Origin: Microbacterium sp.
GTDB lineage: Bacteria > Actinomycetota > Actinomycetes > Actinomycetales > Microbacteriaceae
Direction of reading: 5' to 3'
NCBI GenBank assembly: GCA_013823625.1
Contig: PNMM01000003.1
Location: 62,001 to 126,000 of the forward strand
Length of the DNA: 64,000 bases
The position numbers and the translations under genes were made by a program. Within the stretch, counting starts at the first letter, position 1. The number at the start of each line of letters is the position of its first letter. Shown in pieces: positions 1 to 8,867 of the stretch. Below the pieces are notes generated by a model. It saw only the letters and a program-made list of their open reading frames with translations, was not told the DNA's origin and ran no database searches.

Positions 1-1191
1 CGTCGCGTTCGCGGGTTTATCGCCGCTGCCGCGGCCGTCGCTCTGCTCGTCACGGGCTCAGTCGCTGCGACCGAACGCCCCGCCTATGCCGTGGATTACC
101 CGTCGTGGAACGACGTGGTCGAAGCCCGCCGCGATGTTGCCGCCGCGCAAGCGAAGATCAAGGAAATCAAGGCGGCGATCGCCTCGATCACCGCCGAGGT
201 TGAGCGCACGCAAGCGATCGCCGAAGAAAAGGGTGCGGTCTACTTCGAGGCTCAGCAGGCTTTCGACGAAGCGGCCTACACGGCCGACCAACTGCAAGCG
301 CAGGCCGACGACGCCCAGGCACGCGCCGACGAGTCGCGCTCGCGTGCGGGCCAGTTTGTCGCCGAGCTCGCGCGCACGGGCGGCGGAGACCTTTCGGCGT
401 CACTATTCACCAACCCCGGCCAGGCCGACGAGCTGCTGTCGCGCCTCGGTTTTGCCAGCAAGATCACCGAGCAGGCTGAAGGCATCTACGCCGCCGCGCT
501 GCAAGACCAGAACGCGGCGCAGTCGCTCACCGATCAGGCCAACGTTGCCAAGCAGATTCGCGACGAACTGCGCGCCGAAGCGCAGGCCGCCTATGAAGAG
601 GCGCAAGCCGCGGCACTCGAAGCGCAGGCTGCGCTCACGGCCCAGCAAGAGAACCAGGCGCGGCTCGAAGCGCAGCTGGCCGTGCTCGTCGAGAACCGCG
701 AGGCCACCGAGGCCGACTATGCCGCGGGCATTGCGGCGCAGTATGGCTCGGGCTCGAGCCTCGACGCCGGCCAGATCGTCAACGGCTGGGCCGTGCCCGT
801 CTCGGGCTACATCTCGTCGCCCTACGGCTATCGTGTGCACCCCATTAGCGGTCGCGTCGCATTCCACTCGGGCACCGACATCGCGACCTCGTGTGGCCGG
901 CCGATGTTCGCCGCGTCGAGTGGCACGGTCGAATACGCCGGCTGGAACGGCAGCTACGGCTACTTCGTGCGCATCAATCACGGCGGCGGTCTCACGACTG
1001 CCTACGGCCACATTCAAGAGGGCGGCATTCTCGTGCAGATGGGTCAGCCCGTTGCCGTCGGCCAGCAGATCGCGCGCGTCGGCACGACGGGCAACTCGAC
1101 CGGCTGCCACTTGCACCTCGAGATTCGCCAAAACGGCTCGTCGACCGACCCCATTCCTTACCTGCGCAATAAAGGCCTATCCGTTGGGTAG
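1..1191 (+). CDS. M23 (LytM-type) peptidase with N-terminal coiled coil, 5' partial
   Basis: The frame is open from the first base, so the true start lies before the window. The visible N-terminus is a signal peptide: basic RRVRG, an Ala/Val-rich core, then an Ala-X-Ala-like end near residue 30 (PAYA). About residues 33-245 are an Ala/Glu/Gln-rich coiled coil. The C-terminal domain is an M23 zinc endopeptidase with HSGTD (residues 289-293) and HLHLE (370-374). It probably cuts peptidoglycan cross-links outside the membrane during division; coiled coils of this layout often respond to FtsEX, but that is inference. It is followed after 9 bases by an NlpC/P60 gene with a related coiled coil. Confidence 0.9.
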   Translation, partial: RRVRGFIAAAAAVALLVTGSVAATERPAYAVDYPSWNDVVEARRDVAAAQAKIKEIKAAIASITAEVERTQAIAEEKGAVYFEAQQAFDEAAYTADQLQAQADDAQARADESRSRAGQFVAELARTGGGDLSASLFTNPGQADELLSRLGFASKITEQAEGIYAAALQDQNAAQSLTDQANVAKQIRDELRAEAQAAYEEAQAAALEAQAALTAQQENQARLEAQLAVLVENREATEADYAAGIAAQYGSGSSLDAGQIVNGWAVPVSGYISSPYGYRVHPISGRVAFHSGTDIATSCGRPMFAASSGTVEYAGWNGSYGYFVRINHGGGLTTAYGHIQEGGILVQMGQPVAVGQQIARVGTTGNSTGCHLHLEIRQNGSSTDPIPYLRNKGLSVG

Positions 1192-1200
1192 CCGACTCTG

Positions 1201-2541
1201 ATGCCGCGCCCCGGGCGCCACGCACGCAGAGTCGTCGCCCTCGCGATGGCTCTCGTTGTGGCACTCGGGGTCGCACATGCTGAACCCCAACAGTCGGCGC
1301 TCGCCGCACCCGCGCCTCCCTCGTGGGACGACGTTGAGGCCGCGAAGGGCGACGTTGAGGCGACCGAGCTGGCCGTGGCGCGCATTCTCGAATCGGTGAC
1401 CGCCATGAACGCCGAGGTCGAACAGTTGCGCATTGCCGCGCTCATCGCCGGCGAGCAGTACCAACAGGCGACGCTCGCGCTCGACGAAGCCACGACGTCT
1501 CTCGCGATTGCCGAGCGGCGACAGGATGCTGCGCTCGAGCGCGCCGAGGCCTCCGGCCAGCAGGCTGCCCAGCTCGCGACGCAGCTCGCGCGTGCCGGCG
1601 GCGGCGACCTGACCATGGCCCTCATGGTGAGTGGAGACAACGCCGACGAGTTGCTCTACCGACTCGGCACCATGAGCGCGCTGAGCAGCCGCACCAACGA
1701 TGTGCTGAGCCGCGCGGTCGCCGACCGCAATGTCGCCGCCGCCTTGAGCGACCAGGCGGTCGTGGCTCGGGATGCTCACGCCCAGCTCGTCGCCGACGCC
1801 GAGTCGAGCTACACGGCGGCGGCAGTCGCGGCGGGCGAAGCCGAAGACCGCGCGGCGGCGCAGCAAGAGTTGCTCGACGACCTCTCGGCGAAGCTTGCCG
1901 AGCTGACGGGTCGCTCGGTCGCGCTGGAGCGCGAGTATCTCGAATCCCTCGAGACGCCGCCTGCGGGGCCGTCGCCGTCGCCGAGTGCTCCTGCTCCGTC
2001 GCCGAGTGTGCCGTCGCCGAGTCCGAGCCAACCGGCGCCGACTCCGTCGAACCCGACGCAGCCGAGCCCGAGCCCGAGCGCGCCGGCACCTTCGCCGAGT
2101 AGCCCGGCACCCTCGCCGAGCGCTCCGCCATCATCCGGCCCTCAACCGAACGCGACCGCGGTCGCGGCGGCCATCGCCTTCGCTCGCGCGCAAGTGGGCG
2201 AGCCGTACCAGTTCGGTGCGGCGGGCCCCAACGCGTGGGACTGCTCGGGCCTCACGATGATGGCCTACTCCGCCGCGGGCCTCGCGATCGGCGGCCACGG
2301 TTCTACCGCGCAATACACGCGGGCCTCGACGCGCGGGCTGCTCGTGCCCTACAGCCAAGTGCTGCCCGGCGACCTCATCTTCTATAGCTCGGGCGGCTCA
2401 GCGAGCGCGTCGAAGTATCACGTGGCGCTCTACATCGGCGACGGGCTCATGCTCGAGGCGCCGTATCCGGGCAAGCCTGTGCGCATCGTGCCCGTGCGCA
2501 GCTTCGACCGCGTCGGGATGGTGGCGCGGCCGAGCGCCTAG
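1201..2541 (+). CDS. NlpC/P60 cell-wall hydrolase with coiled coil and Pro/Ser linker
   Basis: A 446-residue secreted protein. Residues 1-35 form a signal peptide with a twin Arg-Val start. Residues 40-245 are a coiled coil that shares PSW-D-V near its start and LAR-GGGDL in the middle with the preceding M23 protein. A low-complexity Pro/Ser linker (about 255-315) spans the wall, and the C-terminal NlpC/P60 domain has the catalytic Cys348 in DCSGL and His407 in KYHVALY. It is expected to cleave D-Glu-(m)Dap or equivalent bonds in stem peptides. The ATG is 9 bases past the previous stop, so the two hydrolases are likely co-transcribed. Confidence 0.9.
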   Translation: MPRPGRHARRVVALAMALVVALGVAHAEPQQSALAAPAPPSWDDVEAAKGDVEATELAVARILESVTAMNAEVEQLRIAALIAGEQYQQATLALDEATTSLAIAERRQDAALERAEASGQQAAQLATQLARAGGGDLTMALMVSGDNADELLYRLGTMSALSSRTNDVLSRAVADRNVAAALSDQAVVARDAHAQLVADAESSYTAAAVAAGEAEDRAAAQQELLDDLSAKLAELTGRSVALEREYLESLETPPAGPSPSPSAPAPSPSVPSPSPSQPAPTPSNPTQPSPSPSAPAPSPSSPAPSPSAPPSSGPQPNATAVAAAIAFARAQVGEPYQFGAAGPNAWDCSGLTMMAYSAAGLAIGGHGSTAQYTRASTRGLLVPYSQVLPGDLIFYSSGGSASASKYHVALYIGDGLMLEAPYPGKPVRIVPVRSFDRVGMVARPSA

Positions 2542-2609
2542 CGGTGTCGGCTCGTGGCGAGGCCGAGCTCGTTGCGGCGCTGGCTCGCGGCGGGGCCAAG
2601 CGCCTAGCG
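2529..2609 (+). repeat. Direct duplication of the NlpC gene 3' end
   Basis: The last bases of the NlpC gene including its TAG (GCCGAGCGCCTAGCG, 2529-2543) recur at 2595-2609 with one mismatch. The copy is outside any gene, between the convergent NlpC and ppa genes. Confidence 0.5.
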
Positions 2610-2628
2610 CGCGGCGGCCTCCGCCGAG

Positions 2629-3120
2629 TTAGTGACCGGCGGGAACGTAGGCCGCGATGCCGGCCTGAATGATGGCCTCGGCTTCGGCGGCGTCGCCCCA
2701 GCCCTCGGTCTTGACCCACTTGCCGGGCTCGAGGTCTTTGTAGTGCTCGAAGAAGTGCTCGATCTCTTTCTTCGTGAACTCCGAGACATCGCTGATGTCT
2801 TGAATGTGTGCCCAGCGCGGGTCTTTCGCGAACACGCAAATGACCTTGGCGTCGCTGCCGCCGTCGTCGGTCATGTTGAACACGCCGACGGGCCGCACGG
2901 TTACACCCACTCCCGGAAACAGCGGGTATTCGGTGAGCACGAGCGCGTCAACCGGGTCGCCGTCGAGCCCGAGGGTGTTCTCGAAGAAGCCGTAGTCGGT
3001 GGGGTAGACGAACGACGTGAAGAGCACGCGGTCGAGCATGACGCGACCGGTCTCGTGGTCGATCTCGTACTTGTTGCGGCTGCCCTTCGGCACTTCGATG
3101 ATCACGGGGTAGGCGCCCAT
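2629..3120 (-). CDS. ppa: Inorganic pyrophosphatase
   Basis: A 163-residue family I soluble pyrophosphatase that hydrolyses PPi to two phosphates and pulls biosynthetic reactions forward. The family signature D-G-D-P-x-D (in [13 protein letters not shown]) supplies metal-binding Asp residues, and the N-terminal E-x-P-K-x-x-x-x-K-Y-E-x-D pattern ([15 protein letters not shown]) is intact. Length is typical of bacterial family I enzymes. On the minus strand the ATG is preceded by AAGGAG at a 5-6 base distance. It is transcribed divergently from tilS, with about 70 bases between starts. Confidence 0.95.
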   Translation of the reverse strand: MGAYPVIIEVPKGSRNKYEIDHETGRVMLDRVLFTSFVYPTDYGFFENTLGLDGDPVDALVLTEYPLFPGVGVTVRPVGVFNMTDDGGSDAKVICVFAKDPRWAHIQDISDVSEFTKKEIEHFFEHYKDLEPGKWVKTEGWGDAAEAEAIIQAGIAAYVPAGH

Positions 3121-3177
3121 CGGGGTGCTCCTTTATGCGAGAGAAATCGGCGTGGGTGGCGCCCGCGGGCGCGGCTC

Positions 3178-3183
3178 TAACCT
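3178..3183 (+). promoter_or_regulatory. -10 hexamer TAACCT, leaderless tilS
   Basis: TAACCT ends 6 bases before the ATG at 3190, placing the expected transcription start on the start codon; no Shine-Dalgarno sequence is present. Confidence 0.5.
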
Positions 3184-3189
3184 TAGTGG

Positions 3190-4203
3190 ATGCCCCCCGA
3201 GCGCCCGGCTGACGCCCGACGCCCGCGGCTCACCCCCGCGGTCGCCGACTCTCGTCGCGCCGTGCGCGAGTCGCTCGGCGAGCTGCCGCCGGGTTCGCTG
3301 GCTCTCGTTGCTCTCAGCGGAGGCCCCGACTCGCTCGCGCTCGCCGCGGCCGCCGGGTTTGAGGCGCCGCGGCTGGGGCTGCGCGCGGGTGCCGTGATTG
3401 TCGACCACGGCTTGCAGGCCGGGTCGGCCGAGGTGGCCGAGCGCGCGGCTCGGGCGGCGCGAGCGCTCGGGCTCGAGCCCGTGCTGGTCGAGCGCGTGCG
3501 CGTCGGTGGCGAGGGCGGCCCCGAGGGTGCGGCACGTGAGGCGCGGTACGCCGCGCTCGAATCCGCAGCCGCGCGGCTCGGTGCCGCAGCCGTGCTGCTC
3601 GGGCACTCGCTCGACGATCAGGCCGAGACAGTTCTGCTGGGGCTCGCGCGCGGCAGCGGCACGCTGAGCATCTCGGGAATGGCCGCAGTCGTGGGGTTGT
3701 GGCGCCGACCGTTGCTCGGGCAACGCCGGGCCTTGCTCGCTCAAGCGTGCGCCGACCAGGGTCTTGAGCCGTGGCACGATCCGCACAACGACGATGAGCG
3801 TTTTGCGCGCGTGCGAGTGCGGCGCAGCATCCTGCCGCACCTCGAAGAGCACCTCGATGCGGGAATCGTCGAGGCGCTCGCCCGCACCGCCGCGATCGCG
3901 CGCGACGACGCCGAGGCGCTCGATCAGATGGTCGATGAGGTCGCCGAAGAACTCGTTGAGCTGGCCGAGGGCGGGTGCTCGCTGCCCGTCGCGTGGCTCG
4001 TGGCCAACCCCGCGGCCTTGCGCCACCGGGTCATTCGGCTCGTGGCGCGCAGCGAGTTTGGCGTGTCGCTCAGCCGCACCCACACGCTCGAGGTGGCGCG
4101 ACTCGCGATCGACTGGCACGGGCAGGGCCCCGTGCATCTGCCCGGCATTAGGGTGGAACGCATCGGCGGCCACCTCGTGTTTTCGGCCGCCGAACCTGCG
4201 TGA
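3190..4203 (+). CDS. tilS: tRNA(Ile)-lysidine synthase
   Basis: A 337-residue PP-loop ATPase that converts cytidine 34 of tRNA-Ile(CAU) to lysidine. The PP-loop signature SGGPDS is at residues 43-48, followed by the family HSLDDQAET stretch near residue 138 and the basic RVRVRRSILP region near residue 209. It is shorter than the Escherichia coli enzyme and lacks most of the C-terminal extension, as usual in actinobacteria. hpt follows after 34 bases, a conserved tilS-hpt-ftsH order. The ATG start fits a leaderless promoter. Confidence 0.92.
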   Translation: MPPERPADARRPRLTPAVADSRRAVRESLGELPPGSLALVALSGGPDSLALAAAAGFEAPRLGLRAGAVIVDHGLQAGSAEVAERAARAARALGLEPVLVERVRVGGEGGPEGAAREARYAALESAAARLGAAAVLLGHSLDDQAETVLLGLARGSGTLSISGMAAVVGLWRRPLLGQRRALLAQACADQGLEPWHDPHNDDERFARVRVRRSILPHLEEHLDAGIVEALARTAAIARDDAEALDQMVDEVAEELVELAEGGCSLPVAWLVANPAALRHRVIRLVARSEFGVSLSRTHTLEVARLAIDWHGQGPVHLPGIRVERIGGHLVFSAAEPA

Positions 4204-4237
4204 CCACCCCTTTGCCCGTATCGCCGGAGGAGACCCC

Positions 4238-4792
4238 GTGGACGTCGACGACATCCGTTCTGACCTGACCGAGGTGCTCATCACCGAGCAAGAGATTCAC
4301 GGGAAGCTCGCCGAGCTCGCCCGCCGGGTCGAGGCCGACTATGGGGATGCTCCGCCGCTGCTCGTCGGCGTGCTCAAGGGCGCGGTCATGGTCATGGCCG
4401 ACTTCGCGCGTGAGCTGGCCGTGCACGTCGAGATGGACTGGATGGCTGTCTCGAGCTACGGCGCGAGCACGCAGTCGAGCGGAGTCGTGCGCATTCTCAA
4501 AGACCTCGACACCGAGATCGCGGGCCGCGATGTGCTCATCGTTGAAGACATCATCGACTCGGGGCTGACTCTCGCGTGGTTGCGCGCCAACCTCGAGTCG
4601 CGGGGCGCGAAGAGCGTCAAGATTCTCGCCCTGCTGCGCAAGCCCGCGGCGGCCAAGGTTGAGGTTGAGGTCGAGTACGTCGGCTTCGACATTCCACCGG
4701 CCTTCGTCGTCGGCTACGGCCTCGACTACGCCGAGAAGTACCGCAACTTGCGGGCCGTCGGCGTGCTCGCGCCGCACGTCTACGCCGACTGA
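4238..4792 (+). CDS. hpt: Hypoxanthine-guanine phosphoribosyltransferase
   Basis: A 184-residue type I phosphoribosyltransferase for purine salvage, transferring the ribose phosphate of PRPP to hypoxanthine or guanine. The PRPP loop VEDIIDSG is at residues 102-109, and the flexible-loop Ser-Tyr (VSSYG) is present near residue 69. The GTG at 4238 is chosen because GGAGGA sits 6 bases upstream and the homology starts here (MDVDDIRSDL); the same frame stays open upstream, but that portion overlaps tilS. Confidence 0.93.
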   Translation: MDVDDIRSDLTEVLITEQEIHGKLAELARRVEADYGDAPPLLVGVLKGAVMVMADFARELAVHVEMDWMAVSSYGASTQSSGVVRILKDLDTEIAGRDVLIVEDIIDSGLTLAWLRANLESRGAKSVKILALLRKPAAAKVEVEVEYVGFDIPPAFVVGYGLDYAEKYRNLRAVGVLAPHVYAD

Positions 4793-4821
4793 CGCACGAG
4801 GTGCTTCTGTGCCGACTGACG
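4784..4821 (+). repeat. Direct duplication of the hpt 3' end
   Basis: GCCGACTGACG, which contains the hpt stop codon (4784-4794), is repeated exactly at 4811-4821, 27 bases downstream. Confidence 0.45.
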
Positions 4822-4826
4822 TGACC

Positions 4827-4907
4827 GCGCGAGCACTAACGTCTGCAGAATGACGTTGTTCTGACGGCTAACCGCTGAGTCAGCGAATCCGCAGACGTTA
4901 GTGCTCG
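4827..4907 (+). repeat. Dispersed inverted-repeat element, copy 1
   Basis: A 17-base perfect inverted repeat (arms 4830-4846 and 4891-4907, core GCACTAACGTCTGC) closes a 44-base loop. The left side, 4827-4852, is identical over 26 bases to the minus strand of 17400-17425. It lies just after hpt and before ftsH, so it may act as a terminator, an mRNA 3'-end stabiliser or a REP-like repeat. Confidence 0.7.
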
Positions 4908-4954
4908 TAATCCGCCCCGCGCGAACAGCACACGACCTGCCAAGCGCCGCGCGA

Positions 4955-4960
4955 TAGCCT
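4955..4960 (+). promoter_or_regulatory. Candidate -10 hexamer for ftsH
   Basis: TAGCCT lies about 50 bases before the ftsH start, the only good TANNNT hexamer in the gap after the inverted repeat; a normal leader with AGAAAGG would follow. No convincing -35 is seen. Confidence 0.35.
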
Positions 4961-5011
4961 GACAGGCACGTTCCATCAGCAGAAAGGTGCGGGGCCGCCA
5001 GCCCGCCAGCC

Positions 5012-7054
5012 ATGAATTTCAAGCGCATCGTTCGAGGCCCGTTCCTCTACATCGTCGCCGGAGCCCTCGTGCTCTGGATTGGCTTCACCCTGCTCAGCGG
5101 CATCGGCGGCTTTCGCCAGATCAGCACGCAAGAGGGCCTTGAGTTCTTGGAGACGGCAGAGATCACGAGCGTCAAGATCGTTGACGGCGAGCAGCGCGTC
5201 GACATCGTGCTCGCCGAGCCCGATAAAGAGTTCGGCACGAACGTGCAGTTCTACTACGTGGCACCCCGTGGCGCGGCCATCATCGAGGCCGTCAACGCGG
5301 CGAACGTTGATGACAAGTTCACCGACGAGGTTCCGCAGACGAACTTCTTTGTGAGCCTGCTCGGGCTGATCATCCCGTTCCTCATCATCGGCATCATCTT
5401 CTACTTCTTGCTCACGCGCCTGCAGGGCGGCGGCGGCCGAGTCATGCAGTTCGGCAAGTCGCGCGCCAAGCTCGTCAGCAAAGAGACCCCGCAGGTCACC
5501 TTTGCCGATGTCGCGGGCGCCGACGAGGCGATCGAAGAGCTCAAGGAGATCAAGGACTTCTTGCAAGACCCCACGCGATTCCAGGCCGTGGGTGCGCGCA
5601 TCCCCAAGGGTGTTCTGCTCTACGGCCCTCCCGGAACGGGCAAGACGCTGCTCGCGCGATCCGTCGCAGGCGAGGCGGGCGTGCCGTTCTACTCGATCTC
5701 GGGTTCTGACTTCGTCGAGATGTTCGTGGGCGTCGGCGCGAGTCGCGTGCGCGACCTCTTCACGCAGGCCAAAGAGAACGCTCCGGCGATCATCTTTGTC
5801 GACGAGATCGACGCCGTCGGTCGCCACCGCGGCGCCGGCATGGGCGGCGGCCACGACGAGCGCGAGCAGACGCTCAACCAGATGCTCGTCGAGATGGACG
5901 GCTTCGACCCCAACACCAACGTCATCATGATCGCGGCGACCAACCGCCCCGACATTCTTGACCCCGCCCTGTTGCGCCCGGGCCGCTTCGACCGTCAGAT
6001 TCAGGTGGATGCTCCCGACATGAAGGGGCGCGAAAAGATTCTGCAGGTGCACGCCAAGGGCAAGCCCATGGCCGAGAACGTCGACCTCGAAGTGCTCGCG
6101 CGCAAGACGCCGGGCTACACGGGCGCCGACCTTGCCAACGTGCTCAACGAAGCTGCTTTGCTCACGGCGCGTGCTCGCGAAGAGATCATCACGAACGAAG
6201 CGCTCGACGAGGCCGTCGACCGCGTCATGGCCGGGCCGCAGCGCCGCACGCGCATCATGCGCGACCACGAGAAGCTCATCACGGCGTACCACGAGGGTGG
6301 CCACGCGCTCGCGGCCGCGGCCATGCGCAACACCGACCCCGTCACGAAGGTCACGATTCTTCCGCGTGGCCGTGCCCTGGGGTACACGATGGTGCTGCCG
6401 CTCGACGACAAGTACTCGGTGACGCGCAACGAGCTGCTCGACCAGCTCACCTACGCCATGGGTGGGCGCGTGGCGGAAGAGATTGTCTTCCACGACCCGA
6501 CGACGGGCGCGAGCAACGACATCGAAAAGGCCACGGCCATCGCGCGCCGCATGGTGACCGAATACGGCATGAGCACCGACGTGGGCGCCATCAAGCTCGG
6601 CTCGTCGAGCGGTGAGGTCTTTCTCGGCCGCGATATGGGCCACCAGCGTGACTACAGCGAGAAGCTCGCCGAGCGCGTTGACGCCGAGGTGCGCGCGCTC
6701 ATCGAGCAAGCCCACAACGAGGCGTGGCAGGTCATCAACGACAACCGCGAAACCCTCGACCGCCTGGCCACCGAGCTGCTCGAGAAAGAGACGCTCGACC
6801 ACCTCCAGCTCGCCGAAATCTTCACGAACGTCAAGAAGCTGCCCGAGCGCCCGCAGTGGCTCTCGAGCACGGGGCGACCGTTGCCGAACATCCCCCCGGT
6901 GAAGATGCCCGCGAAGCCCCCGATCGAGGCTGCCGCTTTGGCGAACACCGCGGATGCTGCGCCCACGCGGGCAAAGCGGGCGCCGCGCGCGAAGAAGGCC
7001 GACACCACTGCCGGAACCACCACCGACAGCCCCGCCGACAGCACGCGCGACTGA
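5012..7054 (+). CDS. ftsH: ATP-dependent zinc metalloprotease FtsH
   Basis: A 680-residue membrane-anchored AAA+ protease that degrades misfolded and regulatory membrane or cytosolic proteins. Two membrane segments (about residues 10-28 and 112-136) flank an extracytoplasmic domain. The AAA module has Walker A GPPGTGKT (205-212), Walker B FVDEID and the second region of homology ([19 protein letters not shown]). The zinc site is HEGGH (427-431), with Gly in the position that is usually Ala. The C-terminal 60 residues are Pro/Ala/Lys-rich and probably disordered. It heads a plus-strand block of folate, PH-domain, panC and lysS genes. Confidence 0.96.
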   Translation: MNFKRIVRGPFLYIVAGALVLWIGFTLLSGIGGFRQISTQEGLEFLETAEITSVKIVDGEQRVDIVLAEPDKEFGTNVQFYYVAPRGAAIIEAVNAANVDDKFTDEVPQTNFFVSLLGLIIPFLIIGIIFYFLLTRLQGGGGRVMQFGKSRAKLVSKETPQVTFADVAGADEAIEELKEIKDFLQDPTRFQAVGARIPKGVLLYGPPGTGKTLLARSVAGEAGVPFYSISGSDFVEMFVGVGASRVRDLFTQAKENAPAIIFVDEIDAVGRHRGAGMGGGHDEREQTLNQMLVEMDGFDPNTNVIMIAATNRPDILDPALLRPGRFDRQIQVDAPDMKGREKILQVHAKGKPMAENVDLEVLARKTPGYTGADLANVLNEAALLTARAREEIITNEALDEAVDRVMAGPQRRTRIMRDHEKLITAYHEGGHALAAAAMRNTDPVTKVTILPRGRALGYTMVLPLDDKYSVTRNELLDQLTYAMGGRVAEEIVFHDPTTGASNDIEKATAIARRMVTEYGMSTDVGAIKLGSSSGEVFLGRDMGHQRDYSEKLAERVDAEVRALIEQAHNEAWQVINDNRETLDRLATELLEKETLDHLQLAEIFTNVKKLPERPQWLSSTGRPLPNIPPVKMPAKPPIEAAALANTADAAPTRAKRAPRAKKADTTAGTTTDSPADSTRD

Positions 7055-7062
7055 GCCACACC

Positions 7063-7647
7063 ATGGCCCCGATCGACATCGGCCGCATCGAGGCGGCCGT
7101 CGCCGAGATTCTCGCCGCGATCGGCGAAGACACCCAGCGACCCGGCCTGCTGGCCACGCCGCACCGCGTGGCCGAGGCCTACGCCGAGTTTTTCGCCGGC
7201 GTCGGGGTCGACCCCGTGCCGCTCTTGCGTGACGAGCTTGCGACGCAGGATGCGCCCGAGCAACGCGGCGAGATCGTGGTGCTGCGCGACATCGCGCTGC
7301 GCTCGATTTGCGAGCACCACCTGCTGCCCTTCACGGGAGTCGCGCACGTGGCGTACCTTCCTGACGAGCGACTCGTGGGCCTGGGCAGCATCGTGCGCGC
7401 GGTCGAGACCCTCGCCTCGCGGCCCCAATTGCAAGAGCGGCTCGGCGATGACATCGTTGCGGCCCTCGACGCGGCCCTCGCGCCGCTCGGCACGCTCGTC
7501 GTCATTGACGCACGCCACGGCTGTGTGACGTCGCGCGGATCACGCCAGGCCGAGAGCACGACCGTCACCGTGGCCGCGAGCGGGGCGCTTGCCGACCCCG
7601 TGCGCCGCGCCGAGGTGATGGCACTCATCGGGGCGAGTGTCGCGTGA
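7063..7647 (+). CDS. folE: GTP cyclohydrolase I
   Basis: A 194-residue enzyme that converts GTP to dihydroneopterin triphosphate, the first step of folate synthesis. The zinc ligands are visible: Cys83 and His86 in CEHHLLPF and Cys154 in HGCVTSRG. The ATG at 7063, 8 bases after the ftsH stop, matches the family start. The stop overlaps the GTG start of the fused folP-folB gene by GTGA, which implies translational coupling. Confidence 0.95.
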   Translation: MAPIDIGRIEAAVAEILAAIGEDTQRPGLLATPHRVAEAYAEFFAGVGVDPVPLLRDELATQDAPEQRGEIVVLRDIALRSICEHHLLPFTGVAHVAYLPDERLVGLGSIVRAVETLASRPQLQERLGDDIVAALDAALAPLGTLVVIDARHGCVTSRGSRQAESTTVTVAASGALADPVRRAEVMALIGASVA

Positions 7648-8867
7648 CGACTCGACCCGAACTGTGGGGCGTGCTCAACGTCACGCCCGACTCGTTTAGC
7701 GACGGCGGCCGCTTCGTCGACCCCGAGGCTGCTCTCGCGCAGGGGCTGCGCATGGTGGCCGAAGGCGCGTCCGTCATCGACGTGGGCGGCGAGTCGACCC
7801 GGCCGGGCGCCGAGCCCGTGGCTCCGGAGGTCGAGCGTGAGCGCGTGTTGCCCGTGGTGGCGGCGCTCGTGGCGCAGGGCATCCGCGTGTCAATCGACAC
7901 CATGAATGCGAGCACGGCGGCGGCTGCGGTGGAGGCCGGAGCCGCGATCGTCAACGACGTCAGCGGGGGCCTCGCCGACCCCGCGATGCTCGAGACCGTC
8001 GCGGGGCTCGGCAGCCAGTACGTCATCATGCACTGGCGCGGGCCGAGCGAGACGTGGGATGCCGTGAGTGACTACGCGTGGGCGCCGCAGGATGTCACGA
8101 ACGAGCTCATGGGCCGCTGGCACGCCGCGCTCGAGGCCGGCGTGCAGCCCGAGCGGCTGTGGGTTGACCCGGGCCTGGGCTTCGCGAAGAGGTCGGAGCA
8201 CAACTGGCAGCTGCTCGCCGAGCTCGGCACCCTGCGGTCGATCGGCGCGCGCGTGCTCGTGGGCGCCTCGCGCAAGCGATTCCTCGGTGCGCTGCTGCCC
8301 GAGGGCACGCCCGTTGACGAGCGAGACCTGCTGACGGCGGTCGTCTCTGCTCTCGCGGCGGACCAGGTGGATGCCCTGCGCGTGCACGACGTGCGCTCAA
8401 GCGCCCGCGCCCTCGACGTGTGGCAGTCGATCGCGACGGCGGCCGACTCGGCCCCCGCGTATCGCGCCTCGTACGTAGCAAGCCCGCCGCTCGACCGCCA
8501 CGCGCGCGGCGACGCCATCACGCTCACGGGCCTGCGGGCCTTCGCGCACCACGGAGTCTTCGACCACGAACGGCGCGACGGCCAAGAGTTTGTCATCGAC
8601 GTCACCGCCCGACTCGACCTGCGCAGCGCGGGCAGCGACGACGAGCTCGCGTCGACCGTGCACTACGGCGTGCTCGCCGAGCAGGTGGTGTCCGCCGTCG
8701 AAGGTGACCCGGTCGACCTCATCGAGACGGTGGCCGAGCGCGTCGCCGCGGTCGTGCTGAGTCACGGCGCGGTGTGGCAGACCGAGGTGACCGTGCACAA
8801 ACCGCAAGCGCCCATCACGGTGCCTTTCGCCGATGTGAGCGTCACGATTGTGCGGGGGCGGTCGTGA
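7644..8867 (+). CDS. folP-folB: Fused dihydropteroate synthase / dihydroneopterin aldolase
   Basis: A 407-residue bifunctional folate enzyme. Residues 1-265 are dihydropteroate synthase (LNVTPDSFSDGG, D-V-GGESTRPGA, WVDPGLGFAK, VGASRKRF), which joins p-aminobenzoate to the pterin. A short linker leads to a dihydroneopterin aldolase domain from about residue 290 (TLTGLRAFAHHGVFDHER, with the later VTVHKPQAPI), which splits dihydroneopterin. In most actinobacteria these are two genes; here one frame runs through both without a stop. GTG start overlaps folE; folK overlaps the stop as GTGA. Confidence 0.93.
   Translation: MTTRPELWGVLNVTPDSFSDGGRFVDPEAALAQGLRMVAEGASVIDVGGESTRPGAEPVAPEVERERVLPVVAALVAQGIRVSIDTMNASTAAAAVEAGAAIVNDVSGGLADPAMLETVAGLGSQYVIMHWRGPSETWDAVSDYAWAPQDVTNELMGRWHAALEAGVQPERLWVDPGLGFAKRSEHNWQLLAELGTLRSIGARVLVGASRKRFLGALLPEGTPVDERDLLTAVVSALAADQVDALRVHDVRSSARALDVWQSIATAADSAPAYRASYVASPPLDRHARGDAITLTGLRAFAHHGVFDHERRDGQEFVIDVTARLDLRSAGSDDELASTVHYGVLAEQVVSAVEGDPVDLIETVAERVAAVVLSHGAVWQTEVTVHKPQAPITVPFADVSVTIVRGRS

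Noticed and set aside
1960-2135. Repetitive Pro/Ser codons in the NlpC gene as a possible tandem-repeat array or CRISPR-like repeat
   Set aside because: Repeats are in frame, irregular and coding for a low-complexity wall-spanning linker; no constant spacer length.
4976-6802. Open frame of about 600 codons antisense to ftsH
   Set aside because: Same shadow effect; the Val/Asp/Arg-rich translation carries no recognisable domain.
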